A DNA stretch of 64,000 bases from JANRKH01 sp964351245. GTDB lineage: Bacteria > Pseudomonadota > Alphaproteobacteria > Rickettsiales > Rickettsiaceae. Both the position numbers and the translations under genes were made by a program. How positions within the stretch are numbered: position 1 is the stretch's first letter; every line of letters starts with the position of its first letter. The DNA is taken from the NCBI GenBank assembly GCA_964351245.1, contig CAYGNF010000002.1:1-64000 (forward strand). The letters are read 5' to 3'. Shown piece by piece: positions 56,228 through 64,000 of this stretch. A model generated the notes under the pieces. It was not told the DNA's origin. It was given only the letters and a program-made list of their open reading frames with translations, and made no database searches.

Positions 56228-57020
56228 ACATAGTAGCGTAATAACAAATTTTATAGAATTCGCTGGTATTATTGGAGCATATATTATTGCATTGGCTGAA
56301 ACAATGGGATCTATAACTATTTTTTTTGGGCGTGCTGTTTTTGGACTTTTTCAGAAGCCATTTTATTTTAAAAACTATATTCATCAAATAGTATTTATAG
56401 GATTTTATTCACTCCCAGTAGTTGGAATGACTGCAATATTTTCTGGCGCTGTACTTGCGCTACAAAGTTATGTAGGCTTTCAAAGATTCTCGGCTGAGAG
56501 CGGTATTGCAACCGTAGTAGCTATTTCGATCACTCGCGAACTTGGGCCGGTACTTTCTGGTCTCATGGTCGCAGGTAGGGTGGGAGCATCTATTGCAGCA
56601 GAAATAGGGACTATGAGAGTTACTGAGCAAATTGACGCTCTACATACACTATCTACAGATCCTATAAAATACTTGGTTACTCCAAGAGTTGTTGCTGGTA
56701 TAATATCATTACCATGCCTTGTTTTAGTAGCCGATATTATAGGTATTATGGGAGGCTATATGGTGAGTATCTATAAACTTGATTTTAATTATGCGATATA
56801 TATTTCTAACACTTTCAAATATTTACATGCAATAGATATCATATCTGGTCTGGTCAAAGCCTGCGTTTTTGGTTTAATTATTACATCCGTGAGTTGTTTT
56901 TGCGGGTTTTATTGCGATAAGGGCGCGCGTGGAGTAGGTGCAGCCACTACAAAAGCTGTGGTCAATAGCTCGATCCTCATCCTTTTGAGTAATTATTTCT
57001 TAACAGAGCTATTTTTCTAA
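56205..57020 (+). CDS. mlaE: Mla phospholipid ABC transporter permease
   Basis: A 271-residue inner-membrane permease of the MlaFEDB/MCE system, which moves phospholipids between the two membranes. FSGAVLALQSYVGFQRFSAE, ITRELGPVLSGLMVAGRVGASIAAEIGTMRVTEQIDAL and PRVVAGIISLPCLVLVAD are the conserved segments; the EIGTMRVTEQIDAL part contacts the ATPase. It overlaps alr by 23 bp and precedes mlaF by 9 bp. Its MCE partner mlaD is located 23 kb away. Confidence 0.94.
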   Translation: MKEDIQDKHSSVITNFIEFAGIIGAYIIALAETMGSITIFFGRAVFGLFQKPFYFKNYIHQIVFIGFYSLPVVGMTAIFSGAVLALQSYVGFQRFSAESGIATVVAISITRELGPVLSGLMVAGRVGASIAAEIGTMRVTEQIDALHTLSTDPIKYLVTPRVVAGIISLPCLVLVADIIGIMGGYMVSIYKLDFNYAIYISNTFKYLHAIDIISGLVKACVFGLIITSVSCFCGFYCDKGARGVGAATTKAVVNSSILILLSNYFLTELFF

Positions 57021-57029
57021 ATTATTACT

Positions 57030-57791
57030 ATGCAAGACTACATTATAAAAATACAAAATTTAGTAAAAACTTTTGGTACTCATGCAGTATTAAAGGGAAT
57101 AAATTTAAATATAGAAAGAGGTAAATCATTAGTTGTTGTAGGGGGGTCTGGTACTGGTAAGTCTGTTCTGATCAAAACTATCATAGGACTTATGGCGCCC
57201 AGCTCGGGCAGTATAAATGTCAATGGAGTCGATATGACTTCTGCTAATAATACAGACAAAAAAACCTTTCTTACAAAATGCGGGTTTCTTTTTCAGGGGG
57301 GAGCTCTTTTTGACTCCCTTACCATAGAAGAGAATATTACTTTCTTTGCATCGCGTCTTTATGGATTAAATAATAAGTCTAGAAGAGAGCTAGCACTAGA
57401 TAAGTTAAATGCAGTAGGGTTAAGCCAGAGAGTACTTGATTTATATCCTTCTGAACTTTCGGGAGGTATGCAAAAAAGAGCGTCTCTTGCAAGGACTATA
57501 GCTACAAATCCTGAGATTATTTTTTTTGATGAACCTACTACTGGTTTAGATCCGATTATGTCCAATGTTATTAATGAACTGATTGTTGCTGCAAATAAGA
57601 AACTTGGATGTACCTCTATTATTATTACTCATGATATGAATAGCGTAAGAGCAATAGCCGATAAAGTTGCGATGCTGCATGATGGCTCTATAATGTGGGA
57701 GGGTACTTCTACAGAGATGGATAAAACTAATAATCCATATGTACAACAATTTGTATCAGGCAATACAGAAGGTCCTATTGCGGTATACTAA
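57030..57791 (+). CDS. mlaF: Mla phospholipid ABC transporter ATPase
   Basis: A 253-residue ATPase partner of MlaE. Walker A GGSGTGKS (38-45), a Q-loop (LFQGGALFDSLTIEEN), ABC signature LSGGMQKRASLAR and Walker B IIFFDEPTTGLDP are intact, followed by the switch His (IIITHD). The protein shows no truncation. It ends the alr-mlaE-mlaF group; a 496-bp gap follows. Confidence 0.94.
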   Translation: MQDYIIKIQNLVKTFGTHAVLKGINLNIERGKSLVVVGGSGTGKSVLIKTIIGLMAPSSGSINVNGVDMTSANNTDKKTFLTKCGFLFQGGALFDSLTIEENITFFASRLYGLNNKSRRELALDKLNAVGLSQRVLDLYPSELSGGMQKRASLARTIATNPEIIFFDEPTTGLDPIMSNVINELIVAANKKLGCTSIIITHDMNSVRAIADKVAMLHDGSIMWEGTSTEMDKTNNPYVQQFVSGNTEGPIAVY

Positions 57792-58028
57792 GTAGATAGT
57801 AGATCAAGATTTATCTATACACAAATCAATTCCCAGCTCAATAGTATACCACCAAGATATACATTTGTTAATTTTATCTAGCCTAGCAATAACTCAATTC
57901 ATTGTACAATCAGATTCAATTAGAAAAATAAATTTCGCAGGACCATCTAACCACTTATCTAAAAATTGAATCTAAGGATTGATAAATAACATTCATAAGT
58001 GAATGACTAATAAAAATCTTGTATTATT

Positions 58029-58057
58029 TTGGAGTGACTCTGTTCATTTGCTATAAA
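58029..58057 (+). promoter_or_regulatory. Promoter of the small ORF at 58074
   Basis: TTGGAG (58029-58034), a 17-bp spacer, and TATAAA (58052-58057). Transcription would begin near 58064, close to the ribosome site GGAGG (58062-58066), giving a very short leader. Confidence 0.4.
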
Positions 58058-58073
58058 ACTTGGAGGCAAACTA

Positions 58074-58229
58074 TTGGGCATTAGTAAGCAAAGCTCTAGT
58101 AATAATGCTTTGCATTATTTAAAAAATACCCAAATAACTAGATTCCAGGACTATCACACTATTGCAGGAGCTCTGAGGGCTCCCTTAATTAAAGGCAAAG
58201 ATTGTAATAGTGTTGGTAGTAGAAATTAA
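58074..58229 (+). CDS. Probable small protein ORF, 51 aa, unknown function
   Basis: A TTG start at 58074 is placed seven bases after a consensus ribosome site GGAGG, behind a 17-bp-spaced promoter, and the frame stays open for 51 codons to TAA at 58227-58229. The product begins LGISKQSSSNNALHYLKNTQ and contains TIAGALRAPLIKGKDC; it has one Cys, is basic, and has no membrane segment. I recognise no family. The same stretch could instead be a structured RNA: GCAAAGC/GCTTTGC (58088-58094/58107-58113), CACTATT/AATAGTG (58157-58163/58205-58211) and GGAGC/GCTCC (58167-58171/58179-58183) are perfect dyads. Confidence 0.45.
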   Translation: MGISKQSSSNNALHYLKNTQITRFQDYHTIAGALRAPLIKGKDCNSVGSRN

Positions 58230-58287
58230 TCCAGGCAAATTCCTGATTACTTATGATGCAATCAATACTAACTCTATTTTTGCTTTA

Positions 58288-58905
58288 TTACTTAGAGTAA
58301 AACTCAATAATTAAGTTCACTTCTGGTTCAAAAGGAAATGGTATGTCAGATACTAGAGGAAGTCTGAGTAGCTTGCCTTGCATTTGAGTAGAGTCAAAGC
58401 TAAAGTAGTCTGGGACTCTCCTTTCGCCTTTTGCAATAGATGCCAAGATCACAGGAAGTTGCTTTGATGATTCTTTTACTTCTACTATGTCTCCTAGTTT
58501 AAGATTATAACTTGGTATATTTACTCTCTTGCCATTTACTAATACATGACAATGTGTAACAAGCTGACGAGCTGAAAAAATTGAGGGCGCTAAGGTCATT
58601 CTATATACTGCAACATCTAGCCTAGATTCTAAAATGCCTAGAAAATTCTCTCCAGTATTACCTTTTTTTCTTATTGCTTCCTTGAAGATGTTTCTAAACT
58701 GACGCTCGTTTATTCTACCATAATGAGATTTAACTCTTTGCTTAGCTCTTAAATGTATGCCATAGTCAGATAACTTAGACATCGAAGAAGGCCCCTGCTG
58801 ACCTGGTTTGTAATTTCTTTTATGGAAAGGATCATTTCCATCGCCCCATATTGTTACACCAAGTCTTCTGCTTGCTTTAAACTTTGCGCTCACTATTTTT
58901 GTCAC
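58288..58905 (-). CDS. rpsD: 30S ribosomal protein S4
   Basis: A 205-residue primary 16S rRNA-binding protein. [14 protein letters not shown] at the N-terminus, [23 protein letters not shown], and the S4 RNA-binding domain (about 94-156, [21 protein letters not shown] and [16 protein letters not shown]) are clear. It lacks zinc-binding cysteines, as usual in alphaproteobacteria. The start is GTG at 58905. A strong promoter lies 35-60 bp upstream, and it is monocistronic here. Confidence 0.97.
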   Translation of the reverse strand: MTKIVSAKFKASRRLGVTIWGDGNDPFHKRNYKPGQQGPSSMSKLSDYGIHLRAKQRVKSHYGRINERQFRNIFKEAIRKKGNTGENFLGILESRLDVAVYRMTLAPSIFSARQLVTHCHVLVNGKRVNIPSYNLKLGDIVEVKESSKQLPVILASIAKGERRVPDYFSFDSTQMQGKLLRLPLVSDIPFPFEPEVNLIIEFYSK

Positions 58906-58939
58906 GTAAATATTCTCTCACTTTGATCAATAATTCAGA

Positions 58940-58968
58940 ATTATATATACATAGGCAAGTAGAGTCAA
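58940..58968 (-). promoter_or_regulatory. Strong promoter of rpsD
   Basis: On the minus strand TTGACT (58968-58963), a 17-bp spacer, and consensus TATAAT (58945-58940). The predicted start falls about 25 bases before the GTG start codon of rpsD. Confidence 0.65.
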
Positions 58969-59096
58969 ACTAATTTTTTACTGAGTGCTTAAGTTCATAT
59001 AATTATGATAGTAGTGGCTGCTAGGAATTTATATCCACAGCAGTATGATCTACTCCTATGCATCTCTTTACATGCTCTAACTTTTCTAAATCTCAC

Positions 59097-59639
59097 TTAA
59101 TAATACTTAATTTCCCATTTATTATCATCCTCCTTAAGACAAAACATCGCTAAATCGCAATTATCAAGAGTTCTTAAAGGGAGTTTATAATATAACAATA
59201 GAGTGGCAAAAGTGAAGCCGTGCCCAACAAACAATATTCCTTGGTCCTCATTTCCTATATTTTCTTCTATAACTTTGACTACACGATTCTGAAATGATTG
59301 CTTAGACTCTCCACCTGGAATAGTTATATCTCTAGGATGCTCAGATACTAATTTTGTGCATTCTTCATTGGGCAATGAGGTAAAATTACCTAAGTTGAGC
59401 TCTCTGAGATTTTCTTCTACTTGAATCTCTGATAGCCATATAATTTCTGCCGTATGTTTTGCTCTTAAGAGAGGGCTACAAATAACTTTTTTTATCCCTA
59501 AATTACTAGCGATTTTTTTCTTTAAAATATGAGCTTGAGTAATACCTTTTAAAGTAAGGGGGCAATCTATTAAACCACCTGCAGCAATTTTTTTTTCATT
59601 ATATTCAGACTCTCCGTGTCTTACAAAATAAAATCTCAT
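59097..59639 (-). CDS. Histidine phosphatase family protein (phosphoglycerate mutase-like)
   Basis: A 180-residue phosphatase/mutase-fold protein. The catalytic RHGESEYN is at 7-14, further Arg in VICSPLLRAKHTAE, Glu in LRELNLGNFTSLPNEE and the second His in LFVGHGFTF. It is shorter than true dPGM enzymes (about 230-250) and belongs to the GpmB/CobC-like group of broad phosphatases. The exact substrate is unknown. It is flanked by rpsD and the hybrid kinase gene with 90-190 bp gaps and no operon. Confidence 0.85.
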   Translation of the reverse strand: MRFYFVRHGESEYNEKKIAAGGLIDCPLTLKGITQAHILKKKIASNLGIKKVICSPLLRAKHTAEIIWLSEIQVEENLRELNLGNFTSLPNEECTKLVSEHPRDITIPGGESKQSFQNRVVKVIEENIGNEDQGILFVGHGFTFATLLLYYKLPLRTLDNCDLAMFCLKEDDNKWEIKYY

Positions 59640-59729
59640 AATTTACCTTATATATTATCCTCTAGCAACTGGTAAAAACTTACTAATATCTCCTAATCAT
59701 ATTACCAATCAAATTTATAGACTCCATCA

Positions 59730-61286
59730 TCAGACTTGCGAATTCATACATACATCATTAATTTTGCGCATTAATTCTTCTTTTTGATAAGGTTTTCTTA
59801 GATATCCCGCAGCCCCGAGGGATAATGCCTCCTTGATTTGGGTTTCATCTAGAGTACCCGTCTGAAGTATGACTGGAATATGCTTTAATTCCTTGCTACT
59901 TTTAATTTTTCGTAACACTTCTATGCCATCAATCTCTGGCATCATTAAATCTAATAAAATAATATTAATATTTTGGGCTTTTTCTCTATCAGATAAAATA
60001 CTAAGTCCTTCAGCCCCGCTTTGTGCTTTTATTAAATCGATATTAGAAGAGTATAGTATCATTTCTGCGGTACTAAGACATATTTCTTCGTCATCTATTA
60101 TAAGGACTGTTTTTCTATTGGCGCTGAGCTCTCCGGACTCGGCATTATCATTATCTGTATTTTGCAAGATTCCTTCTTGTTTTAAAGGTGGATCTAAATG
60201 GACTGGGATTTTAAGTCCAAAACGTGCTTCGTGCATATCATCATCATAAATTATATCTATTGTGCCTTTATGAGCCTTAGCTATTTGCTTAGCAACTATA
60301 AGACGAAGCTTAAAGCAATCTTGCATCTCCCTGAGAGGTTTTTCTAATTCCGGCAATATTAGCATTTGTTTTAATACAGAAGGAGAAATATTGATTTTTG
60401 TGCATATTATTTCAAGCAATATAGTTTGTTGATCATTGCTAGTATACGATATCGAAACCTCGATTTTACCCTTACCTGGACTATTCAACTTGCATGCATT
60501 CATTAATAAATTTCTTACTATATGTTCTAATTTGATCCTATCTCCTATTACAAATAAACTATTGATCTTGCGATTATCTAAAACTAGATTATTGAAAATA
60601 AGGTCATCTGTTGGAATATGACTAAAATTTTCACGCACTTCTTGTATTACAGTTTGAGTCATTTCTATGAAATCAAGTTGTTGTGTATGCAGTACAAAGG
60701 TATTGGTGATAAAATTAGTAAAATCAAATAAATTATTCGCTAGATGCTGCAATCTAGCCGTACTTGATTTGATATTTTCTAAATATCGAGCTCGTACTTG
60801 ATCAGAAAGTTTATGATAACGTTTTGTAAACACATTCACTAAATTTGTAAGACCATGGATAGGAGTTCTGAGCTCGTGACTCACTATATTCATAAAATCT
60901 GCTTTTTTATAATTTGAGCTTATTTCCTTTATATACTCGGCTAGTTTTGAGAAATCCGAAGATGTAGAATGCCCAACTTTATTGCTAATTATTGAGCGAG
61001 ATCCCTTTGCGGTGCGCCATATGAGGTATATGCACAATATAAGTAACAATACCCAACCTAGTTGAAATATCATACCACTAAAACCACTGTCTATATTGGG
61101 GGTTTTTTGAGTAGTATTTATATCAGCAATACTAGGTAAGTGAGATGAAGCAACGACTGTATCAGCAACATCTTCATAATCTGCATGAGGAATTCTTGTA
61201 GCATCTCTTGCATGCGTAATATTCAGAAGTCTTAAATCTAAAATAATAGAGCATAATATTAGCATACAAAATTTCTTGACATTCAT
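59730..61286 (-). CDS. Hybrid histidine kinase with response-regulator domain and degenerate ATPase
   Basis: 518 residues: signal-anchor-like N-terminus (1-26), a short periplasmic stretch, a membrane segment (about 72-91), a HisKA domain with phospho-acceptor His137 in NIVSHELRTPIHG, a HATPase-like domain (about 245-362), and a C-terminal receiver domain (392-515). In the receiver, Asp398-Asp399, phospho-acceptor Asp446 (ILLDLMMP) and Lys498 are all kept. In the HATPase domain the N box has Asn259 and Asn263 (IVRNLLMNACKL), but the G1 (DxGxG) box is replaced by LEIICTKINIS and G2 by DCFKLRLIVAKQIAKAHKG. It may therefore act as a phosphorelay or phosphatase partner rather than an active kinase. 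Confidence 0.82.
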   Translation of the reverse strand: MNVKKFCMLILCSIILDLRLLNITHARDATRIPHADYEDVADTVVASSHLPSIADINTTQKTPNIDSGFSGMIFQLGWVLLLILCIYLIWRTAKGSRSIISNKVGHSTSSDFSKLAEYIKEISSNYKKADFMNIVSHELRTPIHGLTNLVNVFTKRYHKLSDQVRARYLENIKSSTARLQHLANNLFDFTNFITNTFVLHTQQLDFIEMTQTVIQEVRENFSHIPTDDLIFNNLVLDNRKINSLFVIGDRIKLEHIVRNLLMNACKLNSPGKGKIEVSISYTSNDQQTILLEIICTKINISPSVLKQMLILPELEKPLREMQDCFKLRLIVAKQIAKAHKGTIDIIYDDDMHEARFGLKIPVHLDPPLKQEGILQNTDNDNAESGELSANRKTVLIIDDEEICLSTAEMILYSSNIDLIKAQSGAEGLSILSDREKAQNINIILLDLMMPEIDGIEVLRKIKSSKELKHIPVILQTGTLDETQIKEALSLGAAGYLRKPYQKEELMRKINDVCMNSQV

Positions 61287-61465
61287 ATAAAAAACAAATT
61301 TAATTAGGGTGGCTATTATAATATACAGTGATTACTTTATTGCTAATAAAAATCATGGCACAACTTAATACAATACTAATTTATTTACAATAATAATTTT
61401 GTAACAGAAGTATTAATGGCAAAAGAATAATTTACTAATGTAACATCTTTAAAAAATTCTATCAA

Positions 61466-62368
61466 ATGAAAGGCATCATTCTTGCTGGGGGTCTTGGGAC
61501 CAGGCTATACCCCCTAACCTCCTCAATAAGTAAACAACTATTACCGGTCTATGATAAACCGATGATATACTATCCTATGGCCAATCTAATGCAAGCAGGT
61601 ATCAAAGATATTCTTGTAATTAGCACTCCATGGGATACGCCTCTGATCTCTAAAGCCTTAGGCGATGGTTCAGATTTTGGAATTAATTTAAGTTACGAAG
61701 TGCAAAATAAGCCAGAAGGTATAGCGCAGAGCTTTATTATTGCAGAAAAATTCATTGGGGACTCTTCGGTCTGCTTGATTCTTGGCGATAATATTTTTTA
61801 TGGTCCTACATTTGCAGATCAAGTCTTGATGGCAACCAAAATAACAAAAGGAGCCAGAATTTTTGGCTATAGAGTATCCGATCCTGAGAGATATGGGGTA
61901 ATAGATTTTGATAATCACGGTAAAATTTGTCGAATAATAGAAAAACCAAAGCAATTTGTATCTAATTTTGCTGTTACGGGACTATATTTTTATGATAATA
62001 CAGTAGTACAAAAAGCAAAGCAAATAAACCCTTCAGCAAGGAGGGAGCTTGAAATCACCGATATTCAAAATTTATACATACAAGAAGGTACACTAGATGC
62101 AACATTGCTAGAATACGGAGAAGCATGGCTTGATGCAGGTACATTTGATTCATTGCTTGAGGCTTCTTTGTATGTGCAGGTGATTGAAAAAAGACAAGGA
62201 GTGAAAATATCGTGCCCAGAAGAAATTGCTTTATCGAAGGGGTGGATTAGTAAAGAGTTTTTAGAAAAAAAACTTGGTACCCTAAAGAAGAATGAATACA
62301 CGGAGTATTTATCTCATTTACTAATTCGTTTAGATTCAGAATGTTCTAGATCTAAAGAGCATAAGTAG
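61466..62368 (+). CDS. rmlA: Glucose-1-phosphate thymidylyltransferase
   Basis: RmlA makes dTDP-glucose, first step to dTDP-rhamnose and other dTDP-sugars for surface polysaccharide. 300 residues: nucleotide-binding GGLGTRLYPL (8-17), KQLLPVYDKPM (23-33), LGDNIFYG (about 107-114), GYRVSDPERYGV and GEAWLDAGTFDSL. All are intact. No rmlBCD genes adjoin it. The ATG has no clear ribosome site. It is convergent with atpB, with only 21 bp between. Confidence 0.95.
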   Translation: MKGIILAGGLGTRLYPLTSSISKQLLPVYDKPMIYYPMANLMQAGIKDILVISTPWDTPLISKALGDGSDFGINLSYEVQNKPEGIAQSFIIAEKFIGDSSVCLILGDNIFYGPTFADQVLMATKITKGARIFGYRVSDPERYGVIDFDNHGKICRIIEKPKQFVSNFAVTGLYFYDNTVVQKAKQINPSARRELEITDIQNLYIQEGTLDATLLEYGEAWLDAGTFDSLLEASLYVQVIEKRQGVKISCPEEIALSKGWISKEFLEKKLGTLKKNEYTEYLSHLLIRLDSECSRSKEHK

Positions 62369-62389
62369 TATGGTCAAATTACTAAAAAT

Positions 62390-63130
62390 CTAATGCCCAC
62401 TTACCGCATCTCTTAAATAGACGCATGCAAGCACTGCGAATATATATGCCTGTAATATCGCAACAAACATCTCGAATCCTGTCAGCATAAGAATCATAGG
62501 AACTGGCAATAGTTTTGTAATATGAGGCAATATCACAACAAATCCAGCTAGTACTTTTAAAAATACATGCCCTGCTACCATATTAGCAGCGAGCCTCAGA
62601 GATAAGCTAATGGGCCTAGCGAAAAAAGTAAATAACTCAATTACAATCATTAAAGGCATAAGCCAGGCTGGTACTCCCCGTGGTGTAAAGAGCTTCAAAA
62701 ACCCGAAACCCTGGTACTTAAATCCAGCTACGATTAAAGTCAAGAATACTAAGATGGATGGTACAATAGTGGCTGAAATATGACTTGTTGTTGTAAATGA
62801 GTAAGGAATCATCCCAAATAAATTAGCTGATGCAATAAACAAAAATAGACTCAATATCATTGGGATAAATTTCTTGCCAGATTCTCCCATATTATCGTAC
62901 GACATTTTTTCTATCAGTAGGTACGTATTCTCGCATGCCATATGCATTTTTCCCGGCACTCCTCTATTGTTAGTCTGCAGCACCAAAATGAGTAAAATCA
63001 TTAGGGACGTAATAATAATCATTGTCATACTAGAGTTTGTTATACTTATATCAAAGCCTAACAATTCTAGCTTTAATATAGGATAAATAATAAATTGATC
63101 CAATGGTCCATGATGTGCTTCTGTGCTCAT
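62390..63130 (-). CDS. atpB: F0F1 ATP synthase subunit a
   Basis: A 246-residue membrane protein that forms the proton half-channels of ATP synthase. About five or six hydrophobic segments; the essential arginine is in ISLSLRLAANMVAGHVFLK (about 173-191), and the C-terminal AYIFAVLACVYLRDAV is conserved. The length is normal. In Rickettsiales the F0 genes are often separate from the F1 operon, and the atpE/atpF genes are not in this window. Confidence 0.95.
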   Translation of the reverse strand: MSTEAHHGPLDQFIIYPILKLELLGFDISITNSSMTMIIITSLMILLILVLQTNNRGVPGKMHMACENTYLLIEKMSYDNMGESGKKFIPMILSLFLFIASANLFGMIPYSFTTTSHISATIVPSILVFLTLIVAGFKYQGFGFLKLFTPRGVPAWLMPLMIVIELFTFFARPISLSLRLAANMVAGHVFLKVLAGFVVILPHITKLLPVPMILMLTGFEMFVAILQAYIFAVLACVYLRDAVSGH

Positions 63131-63174
63131 ATCTATACCTAATAATTTATATAGATAATAGCATCGACAATAAA

Positions 63175-63984
63175 TTATTTCAACAAAGAATCTATGGCCT
63201 TGCTGATCTCGGTGAATGACATACCCTTCTCAAAAATTTTGTTATTGATAATCATAGTAGGAGTGCCTTCAAAACCTTCAGTTCTTGATAAGAGCTTAGA
63301 TTGATTCATTAGATATATACCTAATTTTTTATCATCCAAGCATTCTTGATATCTCTCAGAGTTGATTCCTCCAATTAATGCTATACTTCCGAGCAACTCT
63401 TTATGATTTCTATTAAAAGCCCAAGTATCTTGTTTATCTAATAAAGCATCGTGAAGTAATTGGCGCCTTAATTTATCTGCGCATAAACATAGAATAGAGG
63501 CGTTTAAATCTTGAGATGTAAACACAATTGCTCGTGAGATAAAGGCTATCTTCTTAGTATCAATATATTTTGCTTTGATTTTAGGATATATGTATTTATG
63601 AAAATATGCACAATGCGGGCATGCGTATGAGAAATATTCTATCACTACAATTTTTGATTCTGGATCTCCCTCTATAACATCAAACTCGTAAAACTTACCA
63701 GAATTTGTATGATCTTTAGTATGAGTGGGTATATCTACCTTGGATGCAGAAGAAGTAAGTGAGTTAATGTCCTTAATAGAGGAGGTATGCTGAATTTGTG
63801 ACTCGGTACTTGAGGAGGAGTTGCTAGATAAGGAAATACTATCTGGGGGTCTATTAGGATTTTCGGTTGACCGGTCCTGACTTTCTGTGGAGCGAAGAGC
63901 TGACTGATCCTCGGCGATAATCTCACCTGCATTACTTAAAATATCGCGGACTTCCTGAGAATTATTCTGAGATTCGTGCTCCAT
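63175..63984 (-). CDS. DsbA-family thioredoxin-fold protein, start possibly outside the window
   Basis: From the ATG at 63984, 269 residues. The thioredoxin fold begins near 98 (FYEFDVIEGDPESKIVVIEYFSY), active-site CPHC is 122-125, and GTPTMIINNKIF holds the cis-Pro. The first 95 residues are Ser/Asp/Asn/Thr-rich and low-complexity, with no signal peptide. The reading frame stays open upstream to the window edge (at least five more codons), so the real start, perhaps with a signal sequence or membrane anchor, may lie beyond 64000. It likely catalyses disulfide formation in secreted proteins, for example cysteine-rich VirB6 domains, which is inference. Confidence 0.8.
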   Translation of the reverse strand: MEHESQNNSQEVRDILSNAGEIIAEDQSALRSTESQDRSTENPNRPPDSISLSSNSSSSTESQIQHTSSIKDINSLTSSASKVDIPTHTKDHTNSGKFYEFDVIEGDPESKIVVIEYFSYACPHCAYFHKYIYPKIKAKYIDTKKIAFISRAIVFTSQDLNASILCLCADKLRRQLLHDALLDKQDTWAFNRNHKELLGSIALIGGINSERYQECLDDKKLGIYLMNQSKLLSRTEGFEGTPTMIINNKIFEKGMSFTEISKAIDSLLK

Positions 63985-64000
63985 AATATTAGAAGTCTTG

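Larger units (their letters stand above)
57792..58287. other. 496-bp region between convergent mlaF and rpsD
   Basis: The first 240 bp show only AT-rich sequence with a small hairpin CATTCA-TAAG-TGAATG (57990-58005). From 58029 there is a good promoter and a ribosome site leading into a 51-codon ORF (58074-58229), and that same stretch contains several inverted repeats. The last 58 bp before the rpsD stop show nothing. Confidence 0.6.

Noticed and set aside
1..64000. CRISPR arrays, insertion sequences, prophage genes
   Set aside because: No regularly spaced repeats, no transposase, integrase or phage structural genes were seen on either strand.

Overview
The window looks like part of the chromosome of an AT-rich, obligately host-associated alphaproteobacterium of the order Rickettsiales. 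Four things point there: a type IV secretion locus with virB3, virB4 and five tandem virB6 paralogues; an alphaproteobacterial SspB; two small proteins of the mitochondrial complex I type (an NDUFS6-like zinc finger and NDUFA12); and TlyC/CorC. Flagellar export genes (flhA, flhB), LPS genes (kdsB, an O-antigen ligase, rmlA) and triosephosphate isomerase argue against Rickettsia itself. They fit better with a Midichloriaceae-like or deep-branching lineage that keeps flagella, LPS and lower glycolysis/gluconeogenesis. The genus cannot be fixed from the sequence alone.

Layout. 1-9.2 kb: a proline-rich protein of unknown function (candidate effector), two outer-membrane beta-barrel proteins, an MHS-type transporter, sucAB and kdsB. 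9.4-14.4 kb: an A-type Fe-S carrier, dgt-argS-SPOR, then a 570-bp intergenic region unusually rich in inverted repeats, then a cold-shock gene. 14.8-20.4 kb: DUF2155 protein, O-antigen ligase, bamD-ychF-MFS and nrdR. 20.4-28.1 kb: tpiA-secG, the compact run ppiD-lipB-cutA-unknown-dnaB, tRNA-Ala(GGC), rpe and a methyltransferase. 28.1-34.6 kb: pepP, an MrpF-like subunit, psd, sspB, rnhA-ndufA12-mlaD and ybeY-tlyC. 34.6-54.4 kb: flhB, then virB3-virB4-virB6 x5 and a lipoprotein, then flhA. 54.4-64 kb: parA, alr-mlaE-mlaF, a 496-bp gap with a probable unannotated 51-aa ORF, rpsD, a histidine phosphatase, a hybrid histidine kinase with a decayed ATP-binding domain, rmlA, atpB and a DsbA-like protein that may run off the window edge.

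How the genes fit together. Several genes serve the cell envelope: bamD, ppiD, secG, the mla lipid-transport genes split over two loci, psd, alr, the LPS genes and dsbA. SucA and SucB form the 2-oxoglutarate dehydrogenase E1 and E2 subunits, and LipB supplies the octanoyl group from which E2 is lipoylated. The 15-kb virB cluster encodes the inner-membrane part of the secretion channel (VirB3, VirB6) and one of its ATPases (VirB4). The remaining rvh genes are not in this window. The least explained items are the structured intergenic region before the cold-shock gene, the small ORF before rpsD, the degenerate kinase and the expanded VirB6 family.
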